Notes: generated by a model not told the origin, from the sequence alone. Numbered from the stretch's first letter, positions 16,950-25,874 are shown. The stretch is DNA of 64,000 nt from Cuneatibacter sp. NSJ-177 (GCF_022867805.1 NZ_JALIFO010000006.1:310001-374000); one strand, 5' to 3'. Translations and numbers: made by a program.

Positions 16950-19179
16950 ACGACCACTTCTGTGGGTCTTGGGGATATGGATCGCAGGAGAGGCAATTCT
17001 CTGGCAGCTGGGATTTTTTACGCTTCCGGCGGCCGTCTATGACGATTGGCTTAGGGAAAACGACCGTTTAGCGGTATCGGCGACCGGAACGGTGGAAAAA
17101 TTAGAAAACACAGCCTATGGAATCCGGCTGGTTCTAAAAGACAATTCAGTGAGCTGCCGGGGCATCGTGAGGGTCCCCCGGCGTCTGCTCGTTTCTCTGA
17201 AAGAAACAAAGGAATGGAAAATTGGAAACCGAGTGAGAGTGACCGGGGAGCTCTCACATTTTTCGCTGCCCGGAAATCCGGGGGAATTCGATGTCCGGGG
17301 GTATTACCGCTCCCAGGGAATCGATTATATGGTGGAAGGGGAGAACGCCGAGATGGTGGAAGCCTCGGTGGATTTGCCCAGGGAATTTTTGGCGGGGCTC
17401 CGCCGGACCGGAAGGGAGAATATCAGCCGGGTGACCGGGGAAGAGGACGCCGGTGTTTTTGCCGCGGTATTTCTCGGCGATACCTCGCTTTTGCCGGAGG
17501 AGACCAAGAAACTTTACCAGGAAGGCGGCATCGCCCATATTCTGGCGGTCAGCGGCCTGCATGTTTCCTTGTTGGGTATGGGATTGTTCCGTCTTCTTCT
17601 GCGGCTCCCTCTGCCGAAGCGGGTTCCGGAGATCATGAGCGCGGTTCTGATGACCGGGTATGTGGCGGTGGCCGGAGCCTCGGTTTCCTCCCGGAGGGCT
17701 TTGATCCTGTTCCTTGCGCTGCTGCTTTCAAGAATTTTGGGCCGGTCCTATGACACACTGTCCGCCCTGGGGCTGGCTGGCCTTTTTATTCTGGCCGCTC
17801 AGCCGATGCAGCTGTTTCAGGCGGGATTTCAGCTCTCTTTCGGCACGGTCGTCGGTCTCGGACTCTTGGGCCCGGAGCTGGAACGCTGGGGCAGGCCGAA
17901 GCGGCCGTGGGAGAAAGCGCTTTTGTCTTCCCTCTGCGCGACCGCCGGGACCATGCCGGTTGCCGCCTGGCACTATTTCCAGGTGGCGGTATCCGGGATC
18001 TGGCTTAATCTCCTGGTGCTGCCGCTGTCCTCCCTTTTGCTTTTGTCCGCAGTTTTGACAGCGGTAAGTTCCGGAATGTTTCCGGTGCTCGGCGCATTTT
18101 TTGCCGGAACCGGCCATTATATCCTGGTCTTATACCGGTTTTTGTGCGAGTGCGGCGGAAAGTCGGTGCGCACGGGAAGACCGGACGGATGGCAGATCGC
18201 AGCCTTCTATGGTTTGCTGTTTCTCTTCATGATGGCGGGAAGGATCCTGCGAAAGCGGGAGGCGGCGCGGCGGGAAAGGGGATTTTGCAGCAAAGACGAG
18301 GTTGCCCCAGGGAAAAAGGCGGCGCGATGGGCTGTCCTTGGGGCGGTTTTTCTGATGCTTTTGTGCGTTCTGCTGCCGTTTCCGGACAGGGGGCTTACGG
18401 TGGTGAACTTGGACGTCGGGCAGGGAGACAGTACCTTTCTCCGTACGCCGGACGGAACCTGCTGGCTGATCGATGGAGGAAGCAGCAGCGTTTCTGAGGT
18501 TGGAAAAAAGCGGATCCTTCCCTTTTTGAAATCGGAAGGGGTGGGAGAATTAAGAGGCGTTATATTAAGCCACAGTGATGAGGACCATATCAATGGGGTG
18601 GAAGACTTGCTGGAATCCGGGGAAGTCAGGATCGGCTCTCTGATCCTGCCGAAAGCTTCCCGGAGAGAAGGCGCCTGGGATCATATTCTTAATTTGGCTT
18701 CCGCCGTCGGAGTCCCGGTCTTGGAGATGGAGGCAGGGCAGCGATTTTCAGAAGGAGCCGTCTCTTTTGCCTGCCTTCATCCTGCGTCTCAATTTACCGG
18801 AACGGACGCCAACAGCCTTTCCCTGGTTTTGGAGATCCAGGCGGAGGGCTTTCGGGAATTATTTCCAGGTGATTTAGGGCAGGCGGAGGAGTTTTTGTTT
18901 CAGGAGGCATGGGAACCGCTGACTGTTCTGAAAGTCGGGCATCATGGTTCCCGCGGCTCATCCGGCGAGGAATTTTTACGAGCGGTCCGCCCGGTCTATG
19001 CCGTTATTTCCTGCGGGAAAAAGAATTCCTACGGACATCCTCACCAAGAAACCTTGGACCGGCTAAAGGAAGCGGGCAGCCATGTTTACCGGACGGACGA
19101 GAACGGAGCGGTCCGTTTTTTCCTCCGTTCCGGGAAACTGGCCGTGACGCCATTTCGGCAAGAAAAAAAGACAGGGTAG
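16945..19179 (+). CDS. comEC: DNA internalisation protein ComEC/Rec2, probable ATT start
   Basis: About 744 residues from an ATT codon at 16945. An N-terminal DUF4131 region is followed by the multi-helix Competence domain (VFAAVFLGDTSLLPEETKKLYQEGGIAHILAVSGLHVSLLG) and a C-terminal metallo-beta-lactamase-like domain (VVNLDVGQGDSTFL, LSHSDEDHING, KVGHHGSRGSS). It forms the DNA uptake channel. The strong site AGGAGGGG (16931-16938) is 6-8 bases before ATT (which overlaps the upstream stop as ATTAA) but over 30 bases before the next usable codon, TTG at 16969. ATT also adds a positive start (KRPLLW) to the first helix. Confidence 0.88.
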   Translation: MKRPLLWVLGIWIAGEAILWQLGFFTLPAAVYDDWLRENDRLAVSATGTVEKLENTAYGIRLVLKDNSVSCRGIVRVPRRLLVSLKETKEWKIGNRVRVTGELSHFSLPGNPGEFDVRGYYRSQGIDYMVEGENAEMVEASVDLPREFLAGLRRTGRENISRVTGEEDAGVFAAVFLGDTSLLPEETKKLYQEGGIAHILAVSGLHVSLLGMGLFRLLLRLPLPKRVPEIMSAVLMTGYVAVAGASVSSRRALILFLALLLSRILGRSYDTLSALGLAGLFILAAQPMQLFQAGFQLSFGTVVGLGLLGPELERWGRPKRPWEKALLSSLCATAGTMPVAAWHYFQVAVSGIWLNLLVLPLSSLLLLSAVLTAVSSGMFPVLGAFFAGTGHYILVLYRFLCECGGKSVRTGRPDGWQIAAFYGLLFLFMMAGRILRKREAARRERGFCSKDEVAPGKKAARWAVLGAVFLMLLCVLLPFPDRGLTVVNLDVGQGDSTFLRTPDGTCWLIDGGSSSVSEVGKKRILPFLKSEGVGELRGVILSHSDEDHINGVEDLLESGEVRIGSLILPKASRREGAWDHILNLASAVGVPVLEMEAGQRFSEGAVSFACLHPASQFTGTDANSLSLVLEIQAEGFRELFPGDLGQAEEFLFQEAWEPLTVLKVGHHGSRGSSGEEFLRAVRPVYAVISCGKKNSYGHPHQETLDRLKEAGSHVYRTDENGAVRFFLRSGKLAVTPFRQEKKTG

Positions 19180-19199
19180 TTCCGTCCGGACGGATTGCG

Positions 19200-19925
19200 T
19201 CAGGAAGAGGGCCTTTGTTCAAAAATATAAGCGTCGAACGCTCCCTTCGCCGCCTGCATTTCTTCCTCGGAGCGGAACGTCCATCCGAAAACCGGCCGGT
19301 GGGCGGCCAGAAAGCGGAAAAACAGGGTATTCCGGTATCTCCGGTCCAGCGAGAAGAAATTCGGCCGGGTCCAGACATTAGAGATCAATGGTTTCATCAG
19401 CCATTTTTGCCAGCGGGGCATAGAGGGGCACTCGCGGAAAAAGTCGGTGACCAGCTGGCCCCGCGGCACCAAGGGACGGTTGCGGCGAAACCAGTATAAG
19501 GCGTAGGGGTGGAAGGATTCCACGCAGTACGCGCCGCCGTAGCCGTCCAGCGCCTTTGCGGTCAGCTCGCACAGTTTGGGATCCACGCCTTCCATCTTGA
19601 TCTCCACCAAAAGCGGAACTTGTCCGTGAACCAGATCCAATACTTCCGAAAACAAGGGAATCTTCTGGCCGGAATCATAGAGCGGGGCCCGGCGGATTTC
19701 CTCCAGAGTCATTTCTTCAATGGTCCCCTTTTGACCGCAGACGCGGATCAGGGAACTGTCGTGAAAAACCACCAGGGCATCGTCGGCCGTGCGGCGCACG
19801 TCCAGCTCAATGCCAAAGCCGCGCCGGACCGCCAGCGAAAAAGCGGCCAGTGAATTTTCAGGGGCCGCGCTGTGGCCTTGGTGCAGCCCGCGGTGGGCAA
19901 AATAGGGGGTGGAAAAGGACAGCAT
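19200..19925 (-). CDS. Glycerophosphodiester phosphodiesterase
   Basis: 241 residues with the GDPD motifs in order: FAHRG near the N terminus (catalytic His, metal-binding), APENSLAAF, ELDVRRTADDALVVFHD (metal ligands and second catalytic His), and VEIKME. It hydrolyses glycerophosphodiesters to glycerol 3-phosphate and an alcohol. No signal peptide, so cytoplasmic. ATG at 19925 follows AAAGGAG; the frame stays open far upstream across another gene, which is chance. It is convergent with comEC. Confidence 0.92.
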   Translation of the reverse strand: MLSFSTPYFAHRGLHQGHSAAPENSLAAFSLAVRRGFGIELDVRRTADDALVVFHDSSLIRVCGQKGTIEEMTLEEIRRAPLYDSGQKIPLFSEVLDLVHGQVPLLVEIKMEGVDPKLCELTAKALDGYGGAYCVESFHPYALYWFRRNRPLVPRGQLVTDFFRECPSMPRWQKWLMKPLISNVWTRPNFFSLDRRYRNTLFFRFLAAHRPVFGWTFRSEEEMQAAKGAFDAYIFEQRPSS

Positions 19926-20063
19926 AATGCTCCTTTCTGTAATTGCGCCCATCTTCTCAGGGCATCCAGGTAAACCTTGCGGTATTTCTGCTGTTGTCAG
20001 CCTTGTCTTCCATTCTAACAAATTTGTCCGGCAAATACAATAGAAGAAGCAGGAGGAATTGCG

Positions 20064-20723
20064 ATGAGAAAACAAAAGGTTTTGGTTGTATTTTTGTGCG
20101 GACTGGTATTGCTTACGGGAATGTGGAGAAACGAAAAAGTACAGGAAGCTTCCGCCCAGGCGGAAAAGGCCGGAACCATTGCCTTGACTTTTGATGACGG
20201 CCCTCATTGTACCTACACGAAAGAGCTTTTGGACGGCCTGCGGGAACGAGGGGTAAAAGCCACCTTTTTCCTGATCGGCAAAAATATCGAAGGGAATGAG
20301 GATCTGGTCCGCCAGATGTCGGAAGACGGGCATTTGATCGGATGTCATACATATAGTCATGTGGATCTGACCAAGTGCACGCTTTCCGAGGCGCTCTGCG
20401 AGGTGGAGATGACGGATGATCTGATTACGGGGATTACCGGAAAGGTTGTGGAATACGTGCGCCCGCCGTTCGGAAATTGGAAGGATTCCCTGGCCGAGGC
20501 CCTGCCTTTGACTGTTGTCCGCTGGACCGTGGATCCGGAGGATTGGAAGGATCAGAACCGGGAGCACGTGGTGGCGAAGGTGAAGAAAAATGTGAAGGAC
20601 GGCAGTATTATCCTGCTTCACGACAATTACCGTACTTCCGTGGAGGCCGCGCTGGACATTGTCGACGATCTTCAAAAAGAGGGGTATGAGTTTGTGACAA
20701 TGGATGAGCTGCTGCTGGATTAA
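20064..20723 (+). CDS. Secreted polysaccharide deacetylase (NodB/CE4 family)
   Basis: 219 residues with a signal peptide (residues 1-32) and the five NodB motifs: TFDDGP, HTYSH (metal-binding histidines), RPPFG, the DPEDW region and LLHD. These enzymes remove N-acetyl groups from peptidoglycan or related glycans outside the membrane. AGGAGGAATTGCG precedes the ATG. It is divergent from the phosphodiesterase gene. Confidence 0.93.
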   Translation: MRKQKVLVVFLCGLVLLTGMWRNEKVQEASAQAEKAGTIALTFDDGPHCTYTKELLDGLRERGVKATFFLIGKNIEGNEDLVRQMSEDGHLIGCHTYSHVDLTKCTLSEALCEVEMTDDLITGITGKVVEYVRPPFGNWKDSLAEALPLTVVRWTVDPEDWKDQNREHVVAKVKKNVKDGSIILLHDNYRTSVEAALDIVDDLQKEGYEFVTMDELLLD

Positions 20724-20840
20724 AGGGCAGGCGGCAAAAACGCTCCGCGATGGAGGCACAGGGCTGCCCCCTTGGGGCCCCGCGCAAAGCGCACACTTTG
20801 TTCGAAGGAAAACAAATCTTGGAAATTTTTGAAAAATCAC

Positions 20841-20869
20841 TTGAAATTTCAAAAACACCGTGCTATAAT
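20841..20869 (+). promoter_or_regulatory. Promoter of tRNA-Leu(AAG)
   Basis: TTGAAA (20841-20846) and TATAAT (20864-20869) with 17-bp spacing, 10 bp before the tRNA. Confidence 0.8.
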
Positions 20870-20879
20870 ACCATAGCAC

Positions 20880-20962
20880 GCGGGAATGCTGGAATTGGCA
20901 GACAGGCATGACTAAGGATCATGTGGTCGAAGACCGTGAGGGTTCAAGTCCCTTTTCCCGCA
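20880..20962 (+). tRNA. tRNA-Leu (anticodon AAG)
   Basis: 83 nt class II tRNA: acceptor GCGGGAA pairs with TTCCCGC, the anticodon loop is CTAAGGA (AAG, read as IAG), there is a long variable arm, and the T loop GTTCAAGTC. CCA is not encoded. Confidence 0.95.
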
Positions 20963-20984
20963 GAATCTTTTGAATAAGAGAACT

Positions 20985-21031
20985 GAAACGCACGAAACTC
21001 CCGATTGGATCGGGAGTTTCGTGCGTTTTCG
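20985..21031 (+). terminator. Terminator after tRNA-Leu(AAG)
   Basis: A perfect stem of about 20 bp (20986-21005 with 21010-21030, AAACGCACGAAACTCCCG) with a very short loop, ending in TTTTC. Being near-symmetric it may also stop transcription from the opposite strand. Confidence 0.85.
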
Positions 21032-21118
21032 GGTAAATTTTAAACTTCAATTCCCAATCCGTCCGCCCGGTTCCCTATAGCGGTATGAAATTCAGCAGGA
21101 TACAGCCGAAAATCATCC

Positions 21119-21979
21119 CTATTTCAGAGGGATCATGACCTTCAGGGAAAAGATACCGCTGTTTGCGGAAAACAAAGCCTGACCGCCGTGGAGCTCTGCA
21201 ATGGCGGAAATGCTGCGGGTGCCGTACCCATGTTCTTTCCTGTCCGTCCGCGGCAGGCCTTCCCGAAGCACCACATTCCCCACATAAGGATTTACTACCG
21301 ATAACAGCAGCTTTTTTTTATAGACGCTGATCTGTATCGACACAATTCTCTCCTCGGATCTCGGTACCGCGGAGGCGGCAGTGATTGCATTTTCCAGACT
21401 GATGGAAAACATGGAAGGGATAAATTGTACTGCTGCCTTGGAACCGCTATACAGCCAATCGGTGTAGATGGTGGAGACATAGTCGAAACCATAATACAAA
21501 AACGGAACTGCGCCAAACAGTAAACAGGATTTTTTGGACTGGGTGATGATCCGGTTGACCGGCGCGGCCATCTGCCGGCATAGAAAGGACAAGCAAAGCA
21601 AGATTGCCGGTATGTAGCTGAGGCAGTAAGCAAGCGGCGTCCGAAATAATATCTCGGCCGTTAATCCAAACCATTTGGGGATCTGGCAGCATAAGTAGGC
21701 GGAAAATACGCTTGACAGTGATACCAGCCATGGGCGTTTATTATAAAAGACTAAGAACAAAACAAGCGGCAAGTGAACGATGAGCGGATATAGTTCTTTG
21801 GTTCGTTCCATGCCGGCAAGCTGTAAGGCAATAATCTGCAAAGATAAGGTCAAAAGGAAAACACCGCCGGTGCCAACCATGTTTTTTCTGCTTGGTTCAA
21901 CGCCCGAAAAGGATACGGACACGGCAATGCCGAACAGCAGCACCAAACCATAGCATAACAGATCAAGCAGCTGGATCAT
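21119..21979 (-). pseudogene. AgrC-like GHKL sensor kinase with internal deletion (histidine domain lost)
   Basis: 286 codons. The first about 185 residues are a six-helix membrane sensor; then, with no break in frame, FIPSMFSI runs straight into SLENAITAASAV, the N box of a GHKL ATPase domain, which ends normally (GYGTRSISAIAELHGG). The membrane-proximal linker, the histidine phospho-acceptor helices and the start of the ATPase domain, about 140 residues in this family, are absent. Full-length relatives have about 430 residues. The join lies near 21395-21412. It overlaps the LytTR gene by 4 bp (ATGA), as in an intact agr-type operon. Confidence 0.75.
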
Positions 21980-22587
21980 TCGATTTTCCCTCTGTTGCAG
22001 CCGGCCGCTCTCACGTCCTCAAATAAAAACTCCGTATAAGTGGTCCGAACCTGCTGGTAGACGGAACGGGCAATGGGAACCTGGCGGCCGGACGCGGTTA
22101 GCAGTTCTTTTTGGCATACCTCGGTCACCCATCTCAGATTGACCAGGTAAGAGCGGTGAATTTTGCAAAAGCCAGGGCGGGCAAGCAGCGCTGGCTCGTA
22201 TTCGGACAAGCTGCCGCGTACTTCTTTGGTACTGCCGTCTGATAAATGAAAATAAAGGATCTTTGACATGACTTCGATATACTCAATTTTTTTGTAAGGC
22301 AGGCGGAGTACGCTCCCCTGGGTCCGTATGACCAGCGCTTCCTCAGGTTTACGCAGCAAGTCGGCAATCTGATCCAGAATCGGAAAAAGCCGTTCCTCAG
22401 TAGCCGGTTTCAACAGATAATTGGTAGCCTGTACGCTGTAGCTTTCCACTGCGTATTCCGGGGAAGAAGTCAAAAATACAATTTTTATATTCTCGTTTTT
22501 TTGGCGGATTTCGCGGGCGGCCTGGATTCCGCTCAGACCGGGCATCAGCACATCCAAAAACCGAAGATCAAAATTTTCACGATCCAT
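21976..22587 (-). pseudogene. LytTR-family response regulator, 5'-truncated
   Basis: The frame holds the second half of a receiver domain (FLDVLMPGLSGIQAAREI with the phospho-acceptor Asp; FLTSSPEYAVESYSVQATNYLLKP) and a complete LytTR DNA-binding domain (KKIEYIEVMSKILYFHLSDG, FCKIHRSYLVNL). The first about 50 residues, including the acidic pocket, are missing: upstream of 22587 the frame becomes unrelated sequence. ATG at 22587 exists but lacks a clear ribosome binding site. It is read as the remnant of an AgrA-type regulator paired with the damaged kinase. Confidence 0.7.
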
Positions 22588-22640
22588 TGACTGAATCGGG
22601 GAACATCGACGAAGGAAACGAATAAAAATCAAAGGAGAGT

Positions 22641-23018
22641 ATGATGATGAAAAAAATGTTTCGTGTAGTCCTGATCGGACTTCTTTGCCTGACCATGGTA
22701 GCCGGGCTTGCCGCCTGAGGAGGAGTGGATAAGAAACCGCTGAAGGAGTTCTACAATAAAGCTGCGGCTGCATTCAACGAATTGGCCGAGCTGGTGAACG
22801 CAAATTCAGAGTATATTGACAGCAGTATGATTGATACGTTCAAGGAAATGTCCGATTTACTGCTTCAGTACAAAGAAAAGGCCGAAAATGATGAGGAGCT
22901 GACGCAGGAGCAGATGGATAAAATGATCAACTGGCTGGACAATGACCTGACCAATTACTGCAAAACAACCAAGGAAGAGCTCCAGGCCGCATTGGATTCT
23001 CTTGCCGCAGAGGGCTGA
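22641..23018 (+). pseudogene. Small lipoprotein gene with UGA at the lipobox cysteine codon
   Basis: From ATG 22641, 10 bases after AGGAGA, the frame encodes a lipoprotein signal peptide (KKMFRVVLIGLLCLTMVAGLAA) and then TGA at 22716-22718, exactly where the lipobox cysteine is expected (LAA-C-GG). The same frame continues for 100 more codons as a charged helical protein (KKPLKEFYNKAAAAFNELAELV; NYCKTTKEELQAALDSLAAEG). A GTG at 22725 could restart translation only without a signal peptide and with the ribosome site touching it. Most simply this is a Cys-to-stop mutation; recoding of UGA is not excluded. No known family was recognised. Confidence 0.7.
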
Positions 23019-23388
23019 GAAATATAGCCTTTCCGTCTCCGGTATCGATCGAACAGCTGCGGATCTTTCGGAAAACAAATTGTGAAGAAAAACCTCATCA
23101 GCAGATGGTGTATCAGACTGGAAGAAGTCCATGGCGTTGACCGTGGACTTTTTTGTTGTGGATGAGCACACGGGAGATGGCACCCGGATTGGCGGCCTGG
23201 CTCCGGTTGGTCCGCCGGCTGGCTGGGCATACGAGTTCAGCCAGCTTTTTTAATATTATCATAAAATACAGGGAAAGCAGCGCGCCATGTCCGACGCGCT
23301 TTCCTGTTTCAAGGTAAAATAGTTTTAGCGGGCGGGAAAAAAGGAAGTGCTGCGCCGGCCGCTGCCAGTGATGAAAGGAGGAGACAAT
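23019..23388. other. Spacer, possibly holding gene debris
   Basis: No recognisable gene. A 40-codon frame from ATG 23131 (TVDFFVVDEHTGDGTRIGG) has no ribosome binding site and could be the tail of a lost gene. The tail of the spacer holds the AAAGGAGGAG site of the next gene. Confidence 0.45.
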
Positions 23389-24489
23389 ATGCTTTTTAAA
23401 ATGCCGGAATATCATGCCCCGGATTTCACTCTGCCGCAGTTCCGGGACGCCCCGGATGTCAGGGTTGAGGAAGTGGAAAAAGACGGTGTGGCGCCGGAGT
23501 ATTTTCACAGCACCTCCATGTATCCGGAATATTTTAAAATAAATGGCGAGTGGCGTTTGGCCAAAGAAAGCCGTATGGATTCCAGCGTGGTGATCGGCGA
23601 GAACGGACACCTGTCGGTGGTGGAGAACCGGAACTTAAAAAAAGGCGATAAGGTCATTCTGGGCCGCAGCGAGAAGTGTGAGGAAGGCATCTACATGCAC
23701 TGTCTGGGTTTCTGGGATGAAGAGCAGAAGCCGGGTGACCAGTTTGTGTTTCGCCAGGGGAGGAGCCGGGAAACCTCTTACGCCAGAGACTATGATCATT
23801 TAATGGAGCTGCTGCGGTATGAACGGGAGCATGGGAATATCGTATGGGTAATGGGGCCGGCATTTTCCTTCGACCATGACGCTCGGTCGGCCATGGAAGC
23901 TTTGGTGGAAAATGGGTATGCCCATGGCTTGATGGCAGGAAACGCGCTGGCAACCCATGATTTGGAAGGGGCGCTGCTGCATACCGCGTTGGGGCAGGAT
24001 ATTTATACGCAAAAGTCGCAGCCAAATGGCCACTATAACCATCTGGATGTGATCAATCAGGTTCGCCGCAGCGGATCGATCCGGCAATTTATCCGGGATG
24101 AGAAGATTGACAATGGAATCATCTATAGCTGTGTGAAGAACCAGGTGCCTTTTGTGCTGACAGGGTCGATCCGTGACGACGGACCGCTCCCTGAGGTGAT
24201 CGGCGATGCCTACAGGGGCCAGAGTGAGATGAGAAACCTGGTGCGCAAGGCAACGACGGTGATTTGTTTGGCAACAATGCTGCACACCATCGCGGCGGGG
24301 AATATGACACCGTCTTTCCGAGTGATGCCAGACGGTAAAATTCGGCCGGTATACTTGTACACGGTGGATGCAGATGAGTTTGTAGTGAATAAATTGCTGG
24401 ATCGCGGAAGCTTGTCTGCCAAGACGATTGTGACCAATGTACAGGACTTTATATCGATTGTAGCCAAAGGCCTGGGCGTGATAAAATAA
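23389..24489 (+). CDS. Ornithine cyclodeaminase of the archaeal MJ1480 type (TIGR00300, LOR/SDH-like)
   Basis: 366 residues. The middle and C-terminal parts match the archaeal family: MYPEYFKINGEWRLAKESRMD, a Rossmann-like GPAFSFDHDARSAMEALV, GNALATHDLEGALL, PFVLTGSIRDDGPLPEVI and TMLHTIAAGNMTPS. The family converts ornithine to proline and ammonia, or is fused to arginine dihydrolase in cyanobacteria. The N-terminal LOR domain is shorter than in MJ1480. ATG at 23389 follows AAAGGAGGAG. It is convergent with a double-HTH AraC gene. The activity is inferred from family alone. Confidence 0.82.
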   Translation: MLFKMPEYHAPDFTLPQFRDAPDVRVEEVEKDGVAPEYFHSTSMYPEYFKINGEWRLAKESRMDSSVVIGENGHLSVVENRNLKKGDKVILGRSEKCEEGIYMHCLGFWDEEQKPGDQFVFRQGRSRETSYARDYDHLMELLRYEREHGNIVWVMGPAFSFDHDARSAMEALVENGYAHGLMAGNALATHDLEGALLHTALGQDIYTQKSQPNGHYNHLDVINQVRRSGSIRQFIRDEKIDNGIIYSCVKNQVPFVLTGSIRDDGPLPEVIGDAYRGQSEMRNLVRKATTVICLATMLHTIAAGNMTPSFRVMPDGKIRPVYLYTVDADEFVVNKLLDRGSLSAKTIVTNVQDFISIVAKGLGVIK

Positions 24490-24534
24490 GTCCGGCAGTG
24501 GCCAAATTCAGTTGCGGTAAGAATAAGATAAATA

Positions 24535-24558
24535 AAAAAGCGCTTCAGCGCTTTTTTA
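24535..24558. terminator. Bidirectional terminator
   Basis: Perfect stem AAAAAAGCGC / GCGCTTTTTT with a TTCA loop between two convergent genes; A and T runs flank it on both sides. Confidence 0.85.
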
Positions 24559-25812
24559 CTGTGTTAATGTATTTTTTTGTATCTCAATATTTTTGCGGAA
24601 AGCTCCGGGGGTCATCCTGCGAAAACGCAGGAAGTTGCGGGTTAGGGTTTTCGCATTGTTGTAGCCCACATCGACGGCGATCTGAGTGACGGACCAATCG
24701 GTATCCTTCAATCGCTCGCAGGCCCGGTTAACCCGCACAAAGTTTAAAAAATCAGAGAAATTTTTCTCCACCTGGTACAGCAGGATGGTGTTCAGCTCTT
24801 TGACAGAGATGTGAAATTGATCGGCTGTTTTTCGGGCCGTCAGGTCTTCGGTGTAATTGTGGTAAAGAAAGGACACGATCTCATAGGCGTCGCGGTTCAT
24901 CGGGATATTGCATATATTGACCACATCCTGATACGTTTTGCGGAAAGCATTGGCCTTCATACCAATTCGGGCGGCAAACACTTTACAAATATGGGAACTG
25001 TCCACAAAGCCCAAAATTTCCGCTAGTTCCTCCATCGTCAGGTTGGTATAGAGCAAGAAATTGATGGTTTTTCCCACCCGCATCTCATTCAGCAGGTCAA
25101 AGAAGGAAAGGCCGGTGGTCTGAACGATGTAGGCGCGGATGGATGATTCACTCATGAAAAATAATTTAGACAGGTTGGCTAACGTCAGTTTCTGGCTCAG
25201 ATGATTATACATATAGCGAAGAATATCACTCTTTTGGATTTCCGTGCGTGACGGGGGCAAAGGCATAAGGCTGCGGTCCGCGGCACGGCGGAACAGAACA
25301 ACCAGCTCAATCAGTTTGTTTTTCAGATAAAGCGTGTGCAATTCATCGCAGTTTTCCGTGGGGCTGACGGACTCTACTCCCAGCTCTGCGCGCAGTTGTT
25401 CGAAAATGACGCGGACGGACGCATATTCTTCTTCATCGCAGTATACGACCGGAGTCTCCTCCAGCTTTTCAATCAGATTCACCGGCTTCCCATCCCCATA
25501 ACAGACGGATTTGATCGTGTCATTGATACGATCGAAGCAATAGGCCAAAAGATAGTATTGAAGAGGAGCGTCGACCTGGATTACTTCGGAAATCTGCCAT
25601 GGAAGGACGGACACAAGGGCGCCCGGCTGTAGTTTATACTCCCGGTCTTGCAGCTTGAAAATACCGTGTCCTTCATTGATCAGCCAAAAACGGGACATTT
25701 GATGGATAAGAGGCGAGGTGGGCGCATCGATGATTTCTGTATCGATACTGCAAATTTTAAGGTAATCCTGATTGGAACAGCAGGCATTTTGAATGGGTAG
25801 TGTTTTATTCAT
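24556..25812 (-). CDS. AraC-family regulator with two HTH domains
   Basis: 418 residues. An N-terminal cupin-like sensing region (about 1-140) is followed by one AraC DNA-binding unit (LTLANLSKLFFMSESSIRAYIVQTTG, then MTMEELAEILGF-type second helix near residue 270) and then, unusually, a second full unit (DLTARKTADQFHISVKELNTILLYQ; WSVTQIAVDVGYNNAKTLTRNFLRF RRMTPGAFR) at about residues 315-410. Most AraC regulators have one such unit. It is convergent with the ornithine cyclodeaminase gene, its most likely functional neighbour. Confidence 0.88.
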   Translation of the reverse strand: MNKTLPIQNACCSNQDYLKICSIDTEIIDAPTSPLIHQMSRFWLINEGHGIFKLQDREYKLQPGALVSVLPWQISEVIQVDAPLQYYLLAYCFDRINDTIKSVCYGDGKPVNLIEKLEETPVVYCDEEEYASVRVIFEQLRAELGVESVSPTENCDELHTLYLKNKLIELVVLFRRAADRSLMPLPPSRTEIQKSDILRYMYNHLSQKLTLANLSKLFFMSESSIRAYIVQTTGLSFFDLLNEMRVGKTINFLLYTNLTMEELAEILGFVDSSHICKVFAARIGMKANAFRKTYQDVVNICNIPMNRDAYEIVSFLYHNYTEDLTARKTADQFHISVKELNTILLYQVEKNFSDFLNFVRVNRACERLKDTDWSVTQIAVDVGYNNAKTLTRNFLRFRRMTPGAFRKNIEIQKNTLTQ

Positions 25813-25874
25813 AATCGTATTATAACGGGATCTATGATCGGAGGCAAGCCCCGAAAGGGACGGATGGCTGTTTT

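Noticed and set aside
20724-20840. GC-rich palindromes after the deacetylase gene
   Set aside because: Short inverted stretches only; no T run, no conserved element recognised.
19926-20909. Continuation of the glycerophosphodiesterase frame far upstream on the minus strand
   Set aside because: It runs antisense through the polysaccharide deacetylase gene, has no family features, and a good start with ribosome binding site exists at 19925.
22716-22760. Clear SECIS element just after the in-frame UGA
   Set aside because: No convincing hairpin with the needed loop was seen by eye, so selenocysteine is kept only as a remote possibility.
23131-23253. 40-codon frame in the spacer after the UGA-interrupted lipoprotein
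   Set aside because: No ribosome binding site or recognisable domain; possibly gene debris but not supportable as a gene.
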